A stretch of 53,594 nucleotides of DNA from Syntrophales bacterium. GTDB lineage: Bacteria; Desulfobacterota; Syntrophia; Syntrophales; UBA4778. Within the stretch, counting starts at the first letter, position 1. Every line of letters begins with the position of its first letter. The notes beneath the pieces are model-generated. The model saw only the letters and a program-made list of their open reading frames with translations. It did not search any database and had not been told where the DNA came from. The stretch covers positions 1 to 53,594 of the forward strand of contig JAQTPK010000016.1 in assembly GCA_028712885.1 (NCBI GenBank), given 5' to 3'. The position numbers and the translations under genes are program-made. Shown here piece after piece: positions 18,897 to 27,239 of this stretch.

Positions 18897-20981
18897 ATGG
18901 GAAAAGGACGTAACCGCTTAGCCCGGGAAAAGAGCCCTTACCTCCTGCAGCACGCCGACAACCCCGTGGACTGGTATCCCTGGGGCGACGAGGCCTTCGC
19001 TGCGGCGAGGCGCTGCGGAAAACCGGTTTTTCTTTCGATCGGATATTCCACCTGTCATTGGTGTCACGTAATGGCCCGGGAATCTTTCGAAGACCCCAAA
19101 ACCGCCTCCCTGATAAACGGCGCATTCATCCCGGTAAAAGTCGACAGGGAGGAAAGACCGGATATAGACCGGGTCTATATGACGGTATGCCAGATGATGA
19201 CGGGCAGCGGGGGATGGCCCCTGACGATCATCATGACCCCGGAAAAAGAGCCCTTCTTCGCGGCCACGTACATTCCGAAGCAGAGCAGGTTCGGACAGAC
19301 CGGTCTCGAGGACCTTATCCCCAAAATTCGCAGGATGTGGGAAGAGCGGCGGGAAGAACTGGTCCAATCGGCGGCGCGGTTCGGAGACCTGCTGCGCAGG
19401 GAATCCGCCCCGGCGCGCGGCGAAATGCCCGGGGAGGAGCTCGTCAGGAGCGCTTATGAAGATCTGCGGATGCGGTTCGACCGGCAGTATGGAGGTTTCG
19501 GCGGAGCCCCGAAGTTTCCCACTCCTCATCACCTCACTTTTCTGCTCCGGTACTGGAAACGATCTCACCAGCAACATGCGCTGGCAATGGTCGAGAAAAC
19601 GCTTCTGGAAATGAGATTGGGAGGAATTTACGACCACGTCGGCTTCGGGTTCCACCGCTACTCCACGGACGAGCGCTGGCTGCTGCCCCATTTCGAAAAG
19701 ATGCTTTACGACCAGGCCCTCCTCGCAATCGCCTACCTTGAGGCTTTCCAGGCGACCGGCAGCCGTATATACGGCAAAACGGCCGAAGAGATCTTCACCT
19801 TCGTGCTGAGGGAATTGCAGTCGCCAGAAGGCGGATTCTATTCGGCCCAGGATGCCGACAGCGAGGGGAAAGAGGGAAAGTTCTATTTTTGGACCGTCGA
19901 CGAAATCAGCCGCGCTCTCGGCGGGGAAGAGGCCGGTTTTATCTCAAGCCTCTTCGACGTTCAGCCGGGAGGGAATTTCCGGGAGGGGATGGACGGACGC
20001 AAAACCGGGGCTAATATATTGCATCTTTCGAAGTCCCCGGAGCAGATCGCGGATGAAGCCGGCGCGGGAACAGACGTTATCGAAATGCGAATCGCTTCTG
20101 CGTTGAACGCGCTTTACGAGTTCCGCAGCAAAAGAGTCCATCCCGGCACGGACAATAAAATATTAACGGACTGGAACGGGCTGATGATAGCCGCGCTGGC
20201 CAGGGGAGCGGGGGTCTTGAACCGCCCCGACTGCCTCGCCGCGGCTGAAAAGGCAGCCGATTTTCTGCTCGAAAAGCTCATGACCGGGGATGGGAGGCTT
20301 CTGCACAGATACCGGGATGGAGAGGCGGCCGTCACCGGCATCCTGGACGACTACGCTTTCCTGATCTGGGGTCTCCTCGAGCTCTACGAATCATCTTTCG
20401 AAGTGCGCAGGCTTGAACGGGCGCTGGAACTGACCGGCACTGTAATCCGCCATTTCTGGGACGGAGCGGACGGGGGGTTCTTCCTGACGGCGGACGATGC
20501 CGAAACGCTTATCCTGAGGAAGAAGGAATTTTTCGACGGCGCCCTCCCCTCGGGAAATTCCGTTTCCATGCTCAATCTTCTTCGCCTGTCCCGCATGACG
20601 GGTGATCCGGAACATGAGGCAATGGCCGTCCGGATTGGACGCGCCTTCTCCGGCGAGATCGAATCAATGCCATCGGGATTTACGCAGTTCATTTCCGCTA
20701 TCGACTTTCTGCTGGGGCCGTCTTACGAGATAGTGGTCGCGGGCCGCATCGAAGACAGAGAGACGAGGGAAATGCTGAATACGCTTCATCGCCGTTTTGT
20801 GCCGAACAAGGTCATTCTGCTGCGGCCGGACGAGCCCGTAAATCCGCCGATTACCCGGATCGCCGAGTTCACCGGGGATCTCGCCGCGCTGGAGGGCAAA
20901 CCGACCGCGTACATCTGCTCGAATCACACCTGCCGCGAACCGGCAACGGACATCCGGCGCATGCTGGAGCTGTTGGCATAA
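18897..20981 (+). CDS. YyaL/spermatogenesis-associated-20-type thioredoxin-fold protein
   Basis: 694 residues. The N terminus ([23 protein letters not shown]) and the redox motif CHWC (Cys53, Cys56) define the DUF255 thioredoxin-like domain. The rest (about 190-690) is an alpha/alpha-barrel resembling N-acylglucosamine epimerases. Proteins of this architecture (B. subtilis YyaL, human SPATA20) have no settled function; a thiol-redox role is likely. It begins 16 bp after the persulfide dioxygenase gene, suggesting a part in the same sulfur or redox unit. The stop abuts a word-repeat arm. Confidence 0.88.
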   Translation: MGKGRNRLAREKSPYLLQHADNPVDWYPWGDEAFAAARRCGKPVFLSIGYSTCHWCHVMARESFEDPKTASLINGAFIPVKVDREERPDIDRVYMTVCQMMTGSGGWPLTIIMTPEKEPFFAATYIPKQSRFGQTGLEDLIPKIRRMWEERREELVQSAARFGDLLRRESAPARGEMPGEELVRSAYEDLRMRFDRQYGGFGGAPKFPTPHHLTFLLRYWKRSHQQHALAMVEKTLLEMRLGGIYDHVGFGFHRYSTDERWLLPHFEKMLYDQALLAIAYLEAFQATGSRIYGKTAEEIFTFVLRELQSPEGGFYSAQDADSEGKEGKFYFWTVDEISRALGGEEAGFISSLFDVQPGGNFREGMDGRKTGANILHLSKSPEQIADEAGAGTDVIEMRIASALNALYEFRSKRVHPGTDNKILTDWNGLMIAALARGAGVLNRPDCLAAAEKAADFLLEKLMTGDGRLLHRYRDGEAAVTGILDDYAFLIWGLLELYESSFEVRRLERALELTGTVIRHFWDGADGGFFLTADDAETLILRKKEFFDGALPSGNSVSMLNLLRLSRMTGDPEHEAMAVRIGRAFSGEIESMPSGFTQFISAIDFLLGPSYEIVVAGRIEDRETREMLNTLHRRFVPNKVILLRPDEPVNPPITRIAEFTGDLAALEGKPTAYICSNHTCREPATDIRRMLELLA

Positions 20982-21127
20982 GGCTAAGGGCAAAAGGCTA
21001 AAGGCTAAAGGCACCGAAAGAGAACTTGCGCTGAAGAGGATATATAACCGCTCTGTCTGCCGCTTTGAGGGCCGTTTATCAAAAATGCCGACTGCCTTGT
21101 GCCTTTTGCCTTGAGCCTTCAGCCTGA
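20981..21127. repeat. Heptamer-word inverted repeat (33-nt arms)
   Basis: Left arm 20981-21013 has words of the AAGGCTA/AGGGCAA type. Right arm 21093-21127 reads TGCCTTG, TGCCTTT, TGCCTTG, AGCCTTC, AGCCTGA. The arms are complementary at about 26 of 33 positions. The same word class recurs at 40166-40259. Confidence 0.8.
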
Positions 21128-21143
21128 AAGAATCGAGGTTTTT

Positions 21144-21557
21144 ATGGAATGGATTCTGCACGATTTTAAAATCAGCACGGAAAAAGACCTCCTTTCCGTT
21201 AAGGAGATCCACGAATTCCTTACCCGGAACCACGGCGCCGTGTCCCGTGCGACGGAGGAAATTAAAAAATCCATCGAGAATTCTCTGTGCTTCGGAATGT
21301 ACTGCAACGGAAGACAAGTAGGTTTCGCCCGGATTATCTCGGATTTCACGACCGTCTATTTTCTTTCCGATTTTTTCATCATGGAGGAGTTCCGCGGGAA
21401 AGGACTCGGCAAATGGATGCTGGAATGCATCACGGGATATTCGGAACTGAAGAATCTGATCGGTTTTCTGGCGACAAGAAACGCCCACGGGCTATACCGG
21501 AAATACGGTTTCCGGAGTCTCCGCGATCCGAGGATTATGATGCTGAAAGTGCCTTAG
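21144..21557 (+). CDS. GNAT family N-acetyltransferase
   Basis: 137 residues, the minimal GNAT fold. DFFIMEEFRGKGLGKWMLE contains the acetyl-CoA pyrophosphate loop (R-G-K-G-L-G), and LYRKYGFR is the last conserved strand-helix. The acceptor substrate is unknown. ATG 21144 is preferred because GAGGT lies 5 bases upstream and the N-terminal helix begins there; an earlier in-frame start at 21099 lies within the word repeat. Word repeats flank it on both sides. Confidence 0.87.
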   Translation: MEWILHDFKISTEKDLLSVKEIHEFLTRNHGAVSRATEEIKKSIENSLCFGMYCNGRQVGFARIISDFTTVYFLSDFFIMEEFRGKGLGKWMLECITGYSELKNLIGFLATRNAHGLYRKYGFRSLRDPRIMMLKVP

Positions 21558-21581
21558 GCTTGACGGGAATAAGTTCAATGG

Positions 21582-21609
21582 GACTTGAAACCTGAGACTT
21601 GAGACTGAT
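21582..21609. repeat. Four tandem 7-nt words
   Basis: GACTTGA, AACCTGA, GACTTGA, GACTGAT in exact register. This is the same word class, on the opposite strand, as the repeat at 6451-6539. No opposite arm is seen in this gap. Confidence 0.65.
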
Positions 21610-21625
21610 AACGCTGGTGTGATTC

Positions 21626-21930
21626 ATGATCTTTCTTTTCCACGCCGGGCTGATGATCCTGAGTTTTTTCTGTGCGGCGGCGGCGATTGCAGTCGTCCTC
21701 TTTTTACGCCGGAAGAGATGGTGGCTTGGAGTGCATCGCTTTCTCGGTTTTACTGCGGGCGGACTTGCCGCTGCAGGTTTTGTCGCGGCGTGGTGGCAGG
21801 AATGATGCAGCTCAGAGTACGCCGGCTGACTCCCGCCCTGCGCAGGATTCATGTCATCCTGGGGAGGATCTCCATTTTGCGCATGGCTGTGACGGTGCTG
21901 ATGGGGCTGTTCACTGCGGAACTCCTTTAA
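21626..21930 (+). pseudogene. Split small membrane protein, cytochrome b561-like pattern
   Basis: Two overlapping frames look like one broken gene. Frame 1 (21626-21805) encodes 59 residues: HAGLMILSFFCAAAAIAVVLF, a basic stretch, then WWLGVHRFLGFTAGGLAAAGFVAAWW, two helices with histidines at their ends. Frame 2 starts with ATGATG at 21802, overlapping the stop, and encodes 42 residues with RRIHVILGRISIL and a second hydrophobic helix. Joined, this gives a three-to-four-helix protein with His in HAGLM, VHRFLG and RIHVILG, the spacing of small b-type-haem membrane proteins. It may be a frameshift or a translationally coupled pair. The family assignment is tentative. Confidence 0.45.
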
Positions 21931-21942
21931 TTAAGGGGGTCC

Positions 21943-22100
21943 GAGGGTTCAAGGGTAAAAAACGTCTGCCGTCGGAAATGTTTTTGAGGACTGATTCAAA
22001 GCTTGACGAAGGCAAGAAGCTTTGGCAAATTATCTCCAGTCAAAAAGCTCCGCAAGGGTTTTTCACTTGAACCCTTGCACCCTCAACCCCTTGAACCCTC
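21943..22100. repeat. Inverted repeat with 8-nt words
   Basis: Left arm GAGGGTTCAAGGGT (21943-21956) pairs with 22087-22100. The right side carries four exact octamers TTGAACCC, TTGCACCC, TCAACCCC, TTGAACCC (22067-22098). It ends just before the AAAAGGAG ribosome site of the next gene. Confidence 0.75.
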
Positions 22101-22115
22101 TGAAAAGGAGAAGAC

Positions 22116-22655
22116 ATGTCGGACCCGGGCAGCACCTTGTTCCTCCTCATTGACGTCCAGGACAGGCTGTACAAAGCGATGCACGAAAAAGAAAAGCTCG
22201 CCTCGTCTCTCGGCATACTCATCAGGGGACTGCAATTAATGGGCATCCCGATGATTGCGACAGAGCAGTATCCGAAAGGGATAGGGCCCACCATACCGGA
22301 AATATCCGGACTCCTTGAATCCGTGCCGGTACTGAGCAAGATGAGCTTCAGCTGCTGGGGAGACCCGGGGTGCCGCGAAGCTATCTCCTCTTCGGATCGC
22401 GCCCGGATCCTGATAGCGGGAATCGAAGCGCACGTCTGCGTTTACCAGACGGCGATCGATCTCGCACGATCGGGATATGAAGTGGATATCGTAGCGGACG
22501 CAGTATCTTCGAGGACGCCTTTCAACCGGGATACCGGACTCGCGCGGATGAGGGACCGCGGCATCGGCATGACGAGCGTTGAGATCGTGCTGTTCGAACT
22601 GATGCGGACGGCGGAATCGGAGGAATTCCGCGGGATCTCGAAAATATTAAAATAA
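22116..22655 (+). CDS. Isochorismatase-family cysteine hydrolase
   Basis: 179 residues. The Asp-Lys-Cys triad is complete: Asp13 (LLIDVQDRL), Lys75 (VLSKMSF) and Cys108 (IEAHVCVYQTA). Members include nicotinamidases and YcaC-like hydrolases acting on amides; without a metal-site His cluster I do not call it a nicotinamidase, so the substrate is open. A good ribosome site (AAAAGGAG) precedes the ATG. A 10-bp hairpin follows the stop. Confidence 0.88.
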   Translation: MSDPGSTLFLLIDVQDRLYKAMHEKEKLASSLGILIRGLQLMGIPMIATEQYPKGIGPTIPEISGLLESVPVLSKMSFSCWGDPGCREAISSSDRARILIAGIEAHVCVYQTAIDLARSGYEVDIVADAVSSRTPFNRDTGLARMRDRGIGMTSVEIVLFELMRTAESEEFRGISKILK

Positions 22656-22668
22656 TCCAGGCTCTCAG

Positions 22669-22706
22669 GCGAGATGCAGAGGGATTTACGTTTCTTTGCA
22701 TCTCGC
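22669..22706. other. Perfect 10-bp hairpin after the isochorismatase-like gene
   Basis: GCGAGATGCA (22669-22678) and TGCATCTCGC (22697-22706) pair perfectly around an 18-nt loop. Only a weak T run follows (CATTTTTGG), so it may be a terminator or an mRNA-stabilising stem. Confidence 0.5.
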
Positions 22707-22786
22707 GTAACGCATTTTTGGAAATATCCCTTCTGCAGTTCCGTTTATCTTGTGAAAGCATTGCAAAATCCCGGACAGGAGGCATT

Positions 22787-23398
22787 ATGAAGATCTTCAT
22801 TGTTTTCTATTCGATGTACGGGCACATCTACAGAATGGCGCAGGCGGTTGCGGAAGGAGTCGGGGAGGTTTCCGGCGCCGAGGCGGTGCTGAAAAGAGTG
22901 CCGGAAACGCTTCCGGAAGAAGTGCTGGGAAAGATGGGCGCCCTCGAAGCGCAAAAAAAGATGGCGCACATCCCTGTTGCCGCCGTCGACGATCTTGCGG
23001 CGGCTGATGCGGTTGTCTTCGGGACGCCGACCCGCTTCGGGAATATGTGCGGCCAGATGCGGCAGTTCCTGGACGGGACGGGACGCCTGTGGGTGAAAAA
23101 TTCGCTGGTGGGAAAGGTCGGCAGCGTCTTCACGAGTTCCCAGACCCAGCACGGAGGCCAGGAGTCCACCATTCTGAGCTTTCATATCAATCTGCTTCAC
23201 TACGGGATGATTATCGTCGGGCTTCCATACTCCTACACCGGGCAGAACCGCGTGGACATGATGGGCGGATGTTCGCCTTACGGCGCATCCACGATCGCAG
23301 GCCCCCGGGGAGAACTTATGCCCAACGAGATAGATCTGGCGGGGGCTAAATTCCAGGGAAGACACGTGGCGGAAATAACGGCGAAGCTGATCCGCTGA
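22787..23398 (+). CDS. wrbA: NAD(P)H:quinone oxidoreductase, WrbA type
   Basis: 203-residue flavodoxin-fold enzyme giving two-electron reduction of quinones. The FMN phosphate loop is at the start (FYSMYGHIYRMA). FGTPTRFGNMCGQMRQFLD and the SQTQHGGQE loop are the WrbA signatures, and GLPYSYTGQ follows. ATG 22787 is chosen for the AGGAGG site 6 bases upstream and because the beta-strand KIFIVFYS starts the fold. A short word-rich gap separates it from the MarC gene. Confidence 0.93.
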   Translation: MKIFIVFYSMYGHIYRMAQAVAEGVGEVSGAEAVLKRVPETLPEEVLGKMGALEAQKKMAHIPVAAVDDLAAADAVVFGTPTRFGNMCGQMRQFLDGTGRLWVKNSLVGKVGSVFTSSQTQHGGQESTILSFHINLLHYGMIIVGLPYSYTGQNRVDMMGGCSPYGASTIAGPRGELMPNEIDLAGAKFQGRHVAEITAKLIR

Positions 23399-23435
23399 AG
23401 ACATTGAGCGGGAAATGATCCAAAGCGTCGATTGG

Positions 23436-23506
23436 GTCCATTGCGTCCGTAGCGTCTATTGCGTCAGGATTGCGGGAAATGCGGGAAGGCGCGAAACGCG
23501 GGAAAC
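23436..23506. repeat. 9-nt tandem words
   Basis: GTCCATTGC, GTCCGTAGC, GTCTATTGC, then after an 11-nt unit GGGAAATGC, GGGAAGGCG and degenerate copies. The second word type recurs at 43599-43625. Confidence 0.6.
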
Positions 23507-23544
23507 CTTTCCAGTCTTCAAGTATGTACATGATATGCCAACAA

Positions 23545-23586
23545 AATACCCAATACCTAATACCTAATACCCAACGCCTGACGCCT
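23545..23586. repeat. Six exact-register 7-nt words before the MarC gene
   Basis: AATACCC, AATACCT, AATACCT, AATACCC, AACGCCT, GACGCCT, ending three bases before the ATG of the MarC-like gene, which has no Shine-Dalgarno. Confidence 0.8.
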
Positions 23587-23589
23587 ATC

Positions 23590-24186
23590 ATGGACAATTT
23601 CTGGCTCAGCTTTCTTCCCATCTTTATGGCGGTCAACGCCATCGGCCTTCTGCCGCTCTTTATCAGTTTGACCGAAGGACTTGAACAGGACCACATCCGG
23701 CGCATAATTCTCCAATCCGTCCTCACGGCTACGGCCGTCTCTCTTTTTTTTCTCGCCGTAGGCAGGATCGTCCTGCGCCTCCTCGGAATAACCGTGGCGG
23801 ATTTCATGATCGCCGGGGGCGCCCTTCTTTTCATCATCTCCCTGAACGATCTGCTCGCGGTGGAATCGAAACTGCGGCAGATCGACATCACCAGCATGGG
23901 GGCGGTGCCTCTGGGCGTGCCGCTGATTGTAGGTCCGGCGGTCCTGACCACCATACTCATTCTCGTCCCGGAACACGGGATAGTCTCAACTGTGGCGGCC
24001 CTTATTGCAAACATACTGATCGCCGGCGGAATGTTCTGGACGTCGGCTCCGATCATCCGCGTCCTGGGCAAATCCGGGGCAAAGACCCTCTCCAAGATCG
24101 GCGACCTCCTCCTGGCCGCGATCGCGGTAATGATGATCCGCAAGGGGGTGGAACAAATTCTCTCCGGCCTTTCTCAATCCATGTAG
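23590..24186 (+). CDS. MarC family inner-membrane protein
   Basis: 198 residues with about six hydrophobic helices. FLPIFMAVNAIGLLPLFISLT and the later GVPLIVGPAVLTTILIL match the MarC/UPF0056 family, whose role is unknown despite the historical link to multiple antibiotic resistance. ATG 23590 is taken as the start since helix 1 begins there; the frame is open further upstream, but that portion is repeat-derived. No ribosome site is visible. Confidence 0.85.
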   Translation: MDNFWLSFLPIFMAVNAIGLLPLFISLTEGLEQDHIRRIILQSVLTATAVSLFFLAVGRIVLRLLGITVADFMIAGGALLFIISLNDLLAVESKLRQIDITSMGAVPLGVPLIVGPAVLTTILILVPEHGIVSTVAALIANILIAGGMFWTSAPIIRVLGKSGAKTLSKIGDLLLAAIAVMMIRKGVEQILSGLSQSM

Positions 24187-24310
24187 AGATGTATTAGTCC
24201 CCTGCATGTCACCCCTTTAGTCTTGCCAAATTCAGGTTAATATTATAAAAAAAATGCGGCTGCACAGGCAGCAGGAGTGATTTTGAGATAATTAACCCAG
24301 GGGTTTTTAT

Positions 24311-25990
24311 ATGACGCAACTGACGACAGCCCAGCAAGGCGATTTTATCCGGGATATTATAGATAACGACCTGAAAACGGGAAAGCACGCGGGGCGAGTG
24401 GCGACCCGTTTCCCGCCGGAGCCGAACGGCTATATCCATATCGGGCATGCGAAATCGGTTTGCCTCAATTTCGGAATCGCCGCGCAGTATAAGGGTACCT
24501 GCAATCTCAGAATGGATGACACGGACCCCGCGGGCGAGTCGATGGAATATGTGGAGTCGATCATCAACGACGTCCACTGGCTCGGATTCGACTGGAAGGA
24601 CCGCCTGTTTTACGCATCCGACTATTTCGAACGGCTGTTCCAATTCGCCGTCGAACTGATAAAACAGGGCAATGCATATGTGTGCAGTCTGAATTCCGAA
24701 GAGGTCCGGGAGCGGCGCGGAAGCTTCACCGAGCCGGGCAGGGAAAGCCCGTACCGGAACCGTTCCGTGGATGAAAACCTGGACATGTTTCAACGGATGC
24801 GCGCCGGGGAATTCGAGGACGGCGCCCATACTCTCCGCGCCAAGATCGATATGGCCTCGCCCAACATCGTCATGCGGGACCCGGTCCTGTACCGCATCAA
24901 GCGGGAACCTCATTACCGGACGGGAGCGCAGTGGGTGATTTATCCCATGTACGATTTCGCCCACTGCCTGTCCGATGCCCTGGAAGGAATCACTCATTCC
25001 ATCTGCACCCTCGAGTTCGAAAACAACCGTCCACTGTACGATTGGATAGTGGAACGGCTGATCACCGGAAGCCGCCCCCAGCAGATAGAATTCGCCCGGC
25101 TGAGCGTGAGCTACACGGTCCTCAGCAAGAGGCGGCTCATCGAGCTGGTGGAGAACGGGCATGTCAGGGGATGGGACGACCCGCGCATGCCGACAGTGGC
25201 GGGAATGCGGCGCCGGGGCTTCACGCCCGAGGCGATCAGGAGGTTCTGCTCGGAAATCGGAGTGGCCAAAAACGACAATCTGGTGGATGCATCCCTGCTG
25301 GAGCATTGCGTGCGCGAGGACCTGAATGAGAAGGCGCCGCGGGCAATGGGGGTATTGCAGCCCTTGCGCGTGGTGATCGACAATTATCCGGAGGGCGGAA
25401 CGGAAGAGTTCGAGTTTGCAAACCATCCGCAGAATCCCGGCATGGGGTCGCGGAAGGTCCCCTTCTCCCGGGTGCTCTATATCGAGCGCGACGACTTTCT
25501 TGAGGACCCGCCGAAGAAGTATCATCGGCTCGGCCCGGGGCGGGAAGTCCGCCTCAGAAACGCCTATGTCATAAAGTACGAGAGCATGGTGAAGGACCCG
25601 AAGACCGGCATGGTCGTCGAACTGCACTGCACTTACGACCCGGAAACGCGCAGCGGCCCTCCTGCGGACGGCCGCAAGATACCGGGCGTAATTCACTGGG
25701 TATCTGCGGAACACTGCATTCCGGCGGAGGTGAGACTTTATGACCGGCTGTTCAGCATCCAGGATCCGGGAAAAGAGGAAGACTTCCTGAAATTCATGAA
25801 TCCGGATTCGCTGAAAATCATGGAAAACTGTTGTCTCGAATCAAGCCTGAAAGACGCGGCGCCCGGAAGCGGATACCAGTTCGAGCGGATGGGTTATTTC
25901 TGCGCGGACAAGGACTCTTCGGCAGGCAAACTCGTGTTTAACCGTGTTTTGCCGTTGCGGGATACCTGGGCTAAAATAAAGAATAAGTAA
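24311..25990 (+). CDS. glnS: Glutaminyl-tRNA synthetase
   Basis: 559 residues, standard for bacterial GlnRS. Class I signatures: [11 protein letters not shown] (HIGH-type, His43-Ile-Gly-His46) and VLSKRRL (residues 270-276, the GlnRS form of KMSKS). DDTDP and the C-terminal beta-barrels (about 340-550) used for anticodon reading follow. It charges tRNA-Gln directly, so the organism does not depend on the transamidation route for glutamine. A tRNA-Gln gene lies convergently 84 bp downstream. AT-rich upstream sequence ends with AACCCAGGGG near the start. Confidence 0.97.
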   Translation: MTQLTTAQQGDFIRDIIDNDLKTGKHAGRVATRFPPEPNGYIHIGHAKSVCLNFGIAAQYKGTCNLRMDDTDPAGESMEYVESIINDVHWLGFDWKDRLFYASDYFERLFQFAVELIKQGNAYVCSLNSEEVRERRGSFTEPGRESPYRNRSVDENLDMFQRMRAGEFEDGAHTLRAKIDMASPNIVMRDPVLYRIKREPHYRTGAQWVIYPMYDFAHCLSDALEGITHSICTLEFENNRPLYDWIVERLITGSRPQQIEFARLSVSYTVLSKRRLIELVENGHVRGWDDPRMPTVAGMRRRGFTPEAIRRFCSEIGVAKNDNLVDASLLEHCVREDLNEKAPRAMGVLQPLRVVIDNYPEGGTEEFEFANHPQNPGMGSRKVPFSRVLYIERDDFLEDPPKKYHRLGPGREVRLRNAYVIKYESMVKDPKTGMVVELHCTYDPETRSGPPADGRKIPGVIHWVSAEHCIPAEVRLYDRLFSIQDPGKEEDFLKFMNPDSLKIMENCCLESSLKDAAPGSGYQFERMGYFCADKDSSAGKLVFNRVLPLRDTWAKIKNK

Positions 25991-26000
25991 CACTTGTGAG

Positions 26001-26053
26001 GAGTAAAGAGTAAGGCGTAAGGAGTTAGTTGCACCTTACGCCTCACGCTTTAC
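26001..26053. repeat. Heptamer-word hairpin between glnS and tRNA-Gln
   Basis: Arms 26003-26022 and 26034-26053 pair at 18 of 20 positions around an 11-nt loop. Words GAGTAAA, GAGTAAG, GCGTAAG, GAGTTAG are in exact 7-nt register. Confidence 0.8.
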
Positions 26054-26073
26054 CCCTGACGATTCCAGATAAT

Positions 26074-26147
26074 TGGCTGGGGAACGTGGATTCGAACCAC
26101 GATTCACGGAGTCAGAGTCCGGTGTCCTACCATTGAACGATTCCCCA
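26074..26147 (-). tRNA. tRNA-Gln (anticodon CUG), CCA encoded
   Basis: Read on the minus strand: acceptor TGGGGAA pairs with TTCCCCA, discriminator G and encoded CCA. The anticodon stem CGGA/TCCG encloses the loop CTCTGAC, giving anticodon CUG, and the T arm has GGTTCGAATCC. Length is 74 nt including CCA. The body closely resembles E. coli tRNA-Gln, including the CACCGG block. It lies next to the gene for its own synthetase, in opposite orientation. Confidence 0.95.
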
Positions 26148-26218
26148 GCAATTTGGCTGCCCGTTTGCTGAGTGGAGAAATATAATGCGATCCATTTTTC
26201 CTGTCAACAATTTTTGTC

Positions 26219-26461
26219 TCTCAGCTCAGTCCGGAGTGCCAGAAATCTTTCGACGCCACCGCACCGCTCCGGAGAGAGCTCACCAACAAGAGATTCGATT
26301 ACAGGGAAGCTCTTAGGAACCCCAAAACGACCAACGAGGCCCTGAGCAAGCTGGAAAAGGAGATTTTCACCCTTCAGGAAAGAATCTTTGCGCAGATACC
26401 GCGAAGGTGTTTCCAAAATAATTTCTTGACTTTCACTCGAAATACAGTAAGAATCAGCTAA
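26219..26461 (+). pseudogene. Remnant of a Spy/CpxP-like periplasmic protein
   Basis: An open frame without a start codon reads QLSPECQKSFDATAPLRREL, then NKRFDYREALRNPKTTNEAL and SKLEKEIFTLQERIFAQI. This is the helical hairpin of Spy/CpxP/ZraP periplasmic chaperones and metal sensors (the LTxxQ region, APLRREL, and charged helix pairs). The N terminus and signal peptide are gone and the last 20 residues do not fit the family. I interpret it as a decayed fragment. The antisense strand is also open, but that looks coincidental. Confidence 0.6.
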
Positions 26462-26539
26462 ATTTTGCGCTCTTCGTTTACCCTTGGTCAGTCGGGCGCA
26501 TTTAAAGTTGGATCAACACATTTTGAAGTGCAAAGGCGG

Positions 26540-26573
26540 CCACCATGCTCTTTGGAGTCTGGTGGTTTTTTTT
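26540..26573 (+). terminator. Intrinsic-terminator-like hairpin ahead of the cold-shock gene
   Basis: CCACCA (26540-26545) pairs with TGGTGG (26560-26565), with an inner CTC/GAG pairing and a TTTG loop, followed by eight T. It lies about 60 nt before the cold-shock gene start, so it either ends upstream transcription or acts as a leader attenuator. Confidence 0.6.
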
Positions 26574-26631
26574 CTTTCTTTCATTGCGGCAATCCGACTT
26601 TAGCAAATCTGGAGAAAGGAGGATAAATGCA

Positions 26632-26832
26632 ATGTCAGAAGGCATAGTGAAGTGGTTTAATGAGAGCAAAGGCTTCGGCTTCATCGAAAAAGACGGCGGC
26701 GGCGACGTATTCGTTCATTACAGCGCCATTCAGGCCGGCGGATTCAAGACGCTGTCGGAAGGCCAGCGCGTAAGCTTCGACGTGACGCAGGGTAAAAAGG
26801 GCCCGGCGGCGGAAAACGTCAAGGTCCTGTAG
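26632..26832 (+). CDS. Cold-shock-domain protein
   Basis: 66-residue OB-fold RNA/DNA chaperone of the CspA family. RNP1 is [12 protein letters not shown]2 is DVFVHYSAI, and [11 protein letters not shown] starts the fold. ATG 26632 has AAAGGAGG 8 bases upstream; other upstream in-frame ATGs do not add conserved sequence. The long AT-rich leader with a terminator-like stem is typical of post-transcriptionally controlled cold-shock genes. A terminator follows, then an RRM protein gene, so two RNA-binding proteins sit side by side. Confidence 0.95.
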   Translation: MSEGIVKWFNESKGFGFIEKDGGGDVFVHYSAIQAGGFKTLSEGQRVSFDVTQGKKGPAAENVKVL

Positions 26833-26847
26833 TTGATCCGCGAAAAG

Positions 26848-26899
26848 GAGAGGTGCCCTACAGCAATTGAATTTTGCGCGGGAGCGCCTCTCTTTTTTT
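26848..26899 (+). terminator. Intrinsic terminator between the cold-shock and RRM genes
   Basis: GAGAGGTGC (26848-26856) pairs with GCGCCTCTC (26884-26892), one G-T pair, followed by seven T. The loop is 27 nt. It would uncouple or attenuate expression of the downstream RRM gene. Confidence 0.72.
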
Positions 26900-26962
26900 G
26901 CACATGCAGCCGGTATGCCGCGGAATGCGGGCGGGAAGGCGCCGAAAGGAGGAACACTGAAA

Positions 26963-27223
26963 ATGCAGAGCAAACTTTATGTCGGAAACCTGGGATATTC
27001 AGTAACGAGCGATGATTTGAAAAATCTTTTTTCAAGCTGCGGCGAGGTAAAGGATTGCAAGCTGATCGAGGGGAAGGGATTCGGTTTCATCGAAATGTCA
27101 AACCAGGCCGAAGCCGAATCGGCAAAAAAAACTCTGAACGGAAGCGATTTCAAAGGCCGCAAACTGAAGGTCGATATCGCCCAGCCGGCGAAGAGAAGAC
27201 CGGGCGACCGGAGATATCGTTGA
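26963..27223 (+). CDS. RRM-type RNA-binding protein
   Basis: 86 residues, one RNA recognition motif. RNP2 is KLYVGNLGY and RNP1 is GKGFGFIEM, both complete. A basic C-terminal tail (KRRPGDRRYR) follows. Such small RRM proteins occur in cyanobacteria and several proteobacteria and are often cold-induced. AAAGGAGG lies 10 bases upstream of the ATG. The following acyltransferase gene starts 16 bp later. Confidence 0.93.
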   Translation: MQSKLYVGNLGYSVTSDDLKNLFSSCGEVKDCKLIEGKGFGFIEMSNQAEAESAKKTLNGSDFKGRKLKVDIAQPAKRRPGDRRYR

Positions 27224-27239
27224 AATCCGGCGAATCTGC

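Noticed and set aside
24209-25714. 501-codon open frame antisense to glnS
   Set aside because: A shadow frame without recognisable motifs; the GlnRS frame is unambiguous.
26204-26416. 70-codon minus-strand frame over the Spy-like remnant
   Set aside because: No domain and no ribosome site. The plus-strand reading shows the Spy/CpxP helical pattern.
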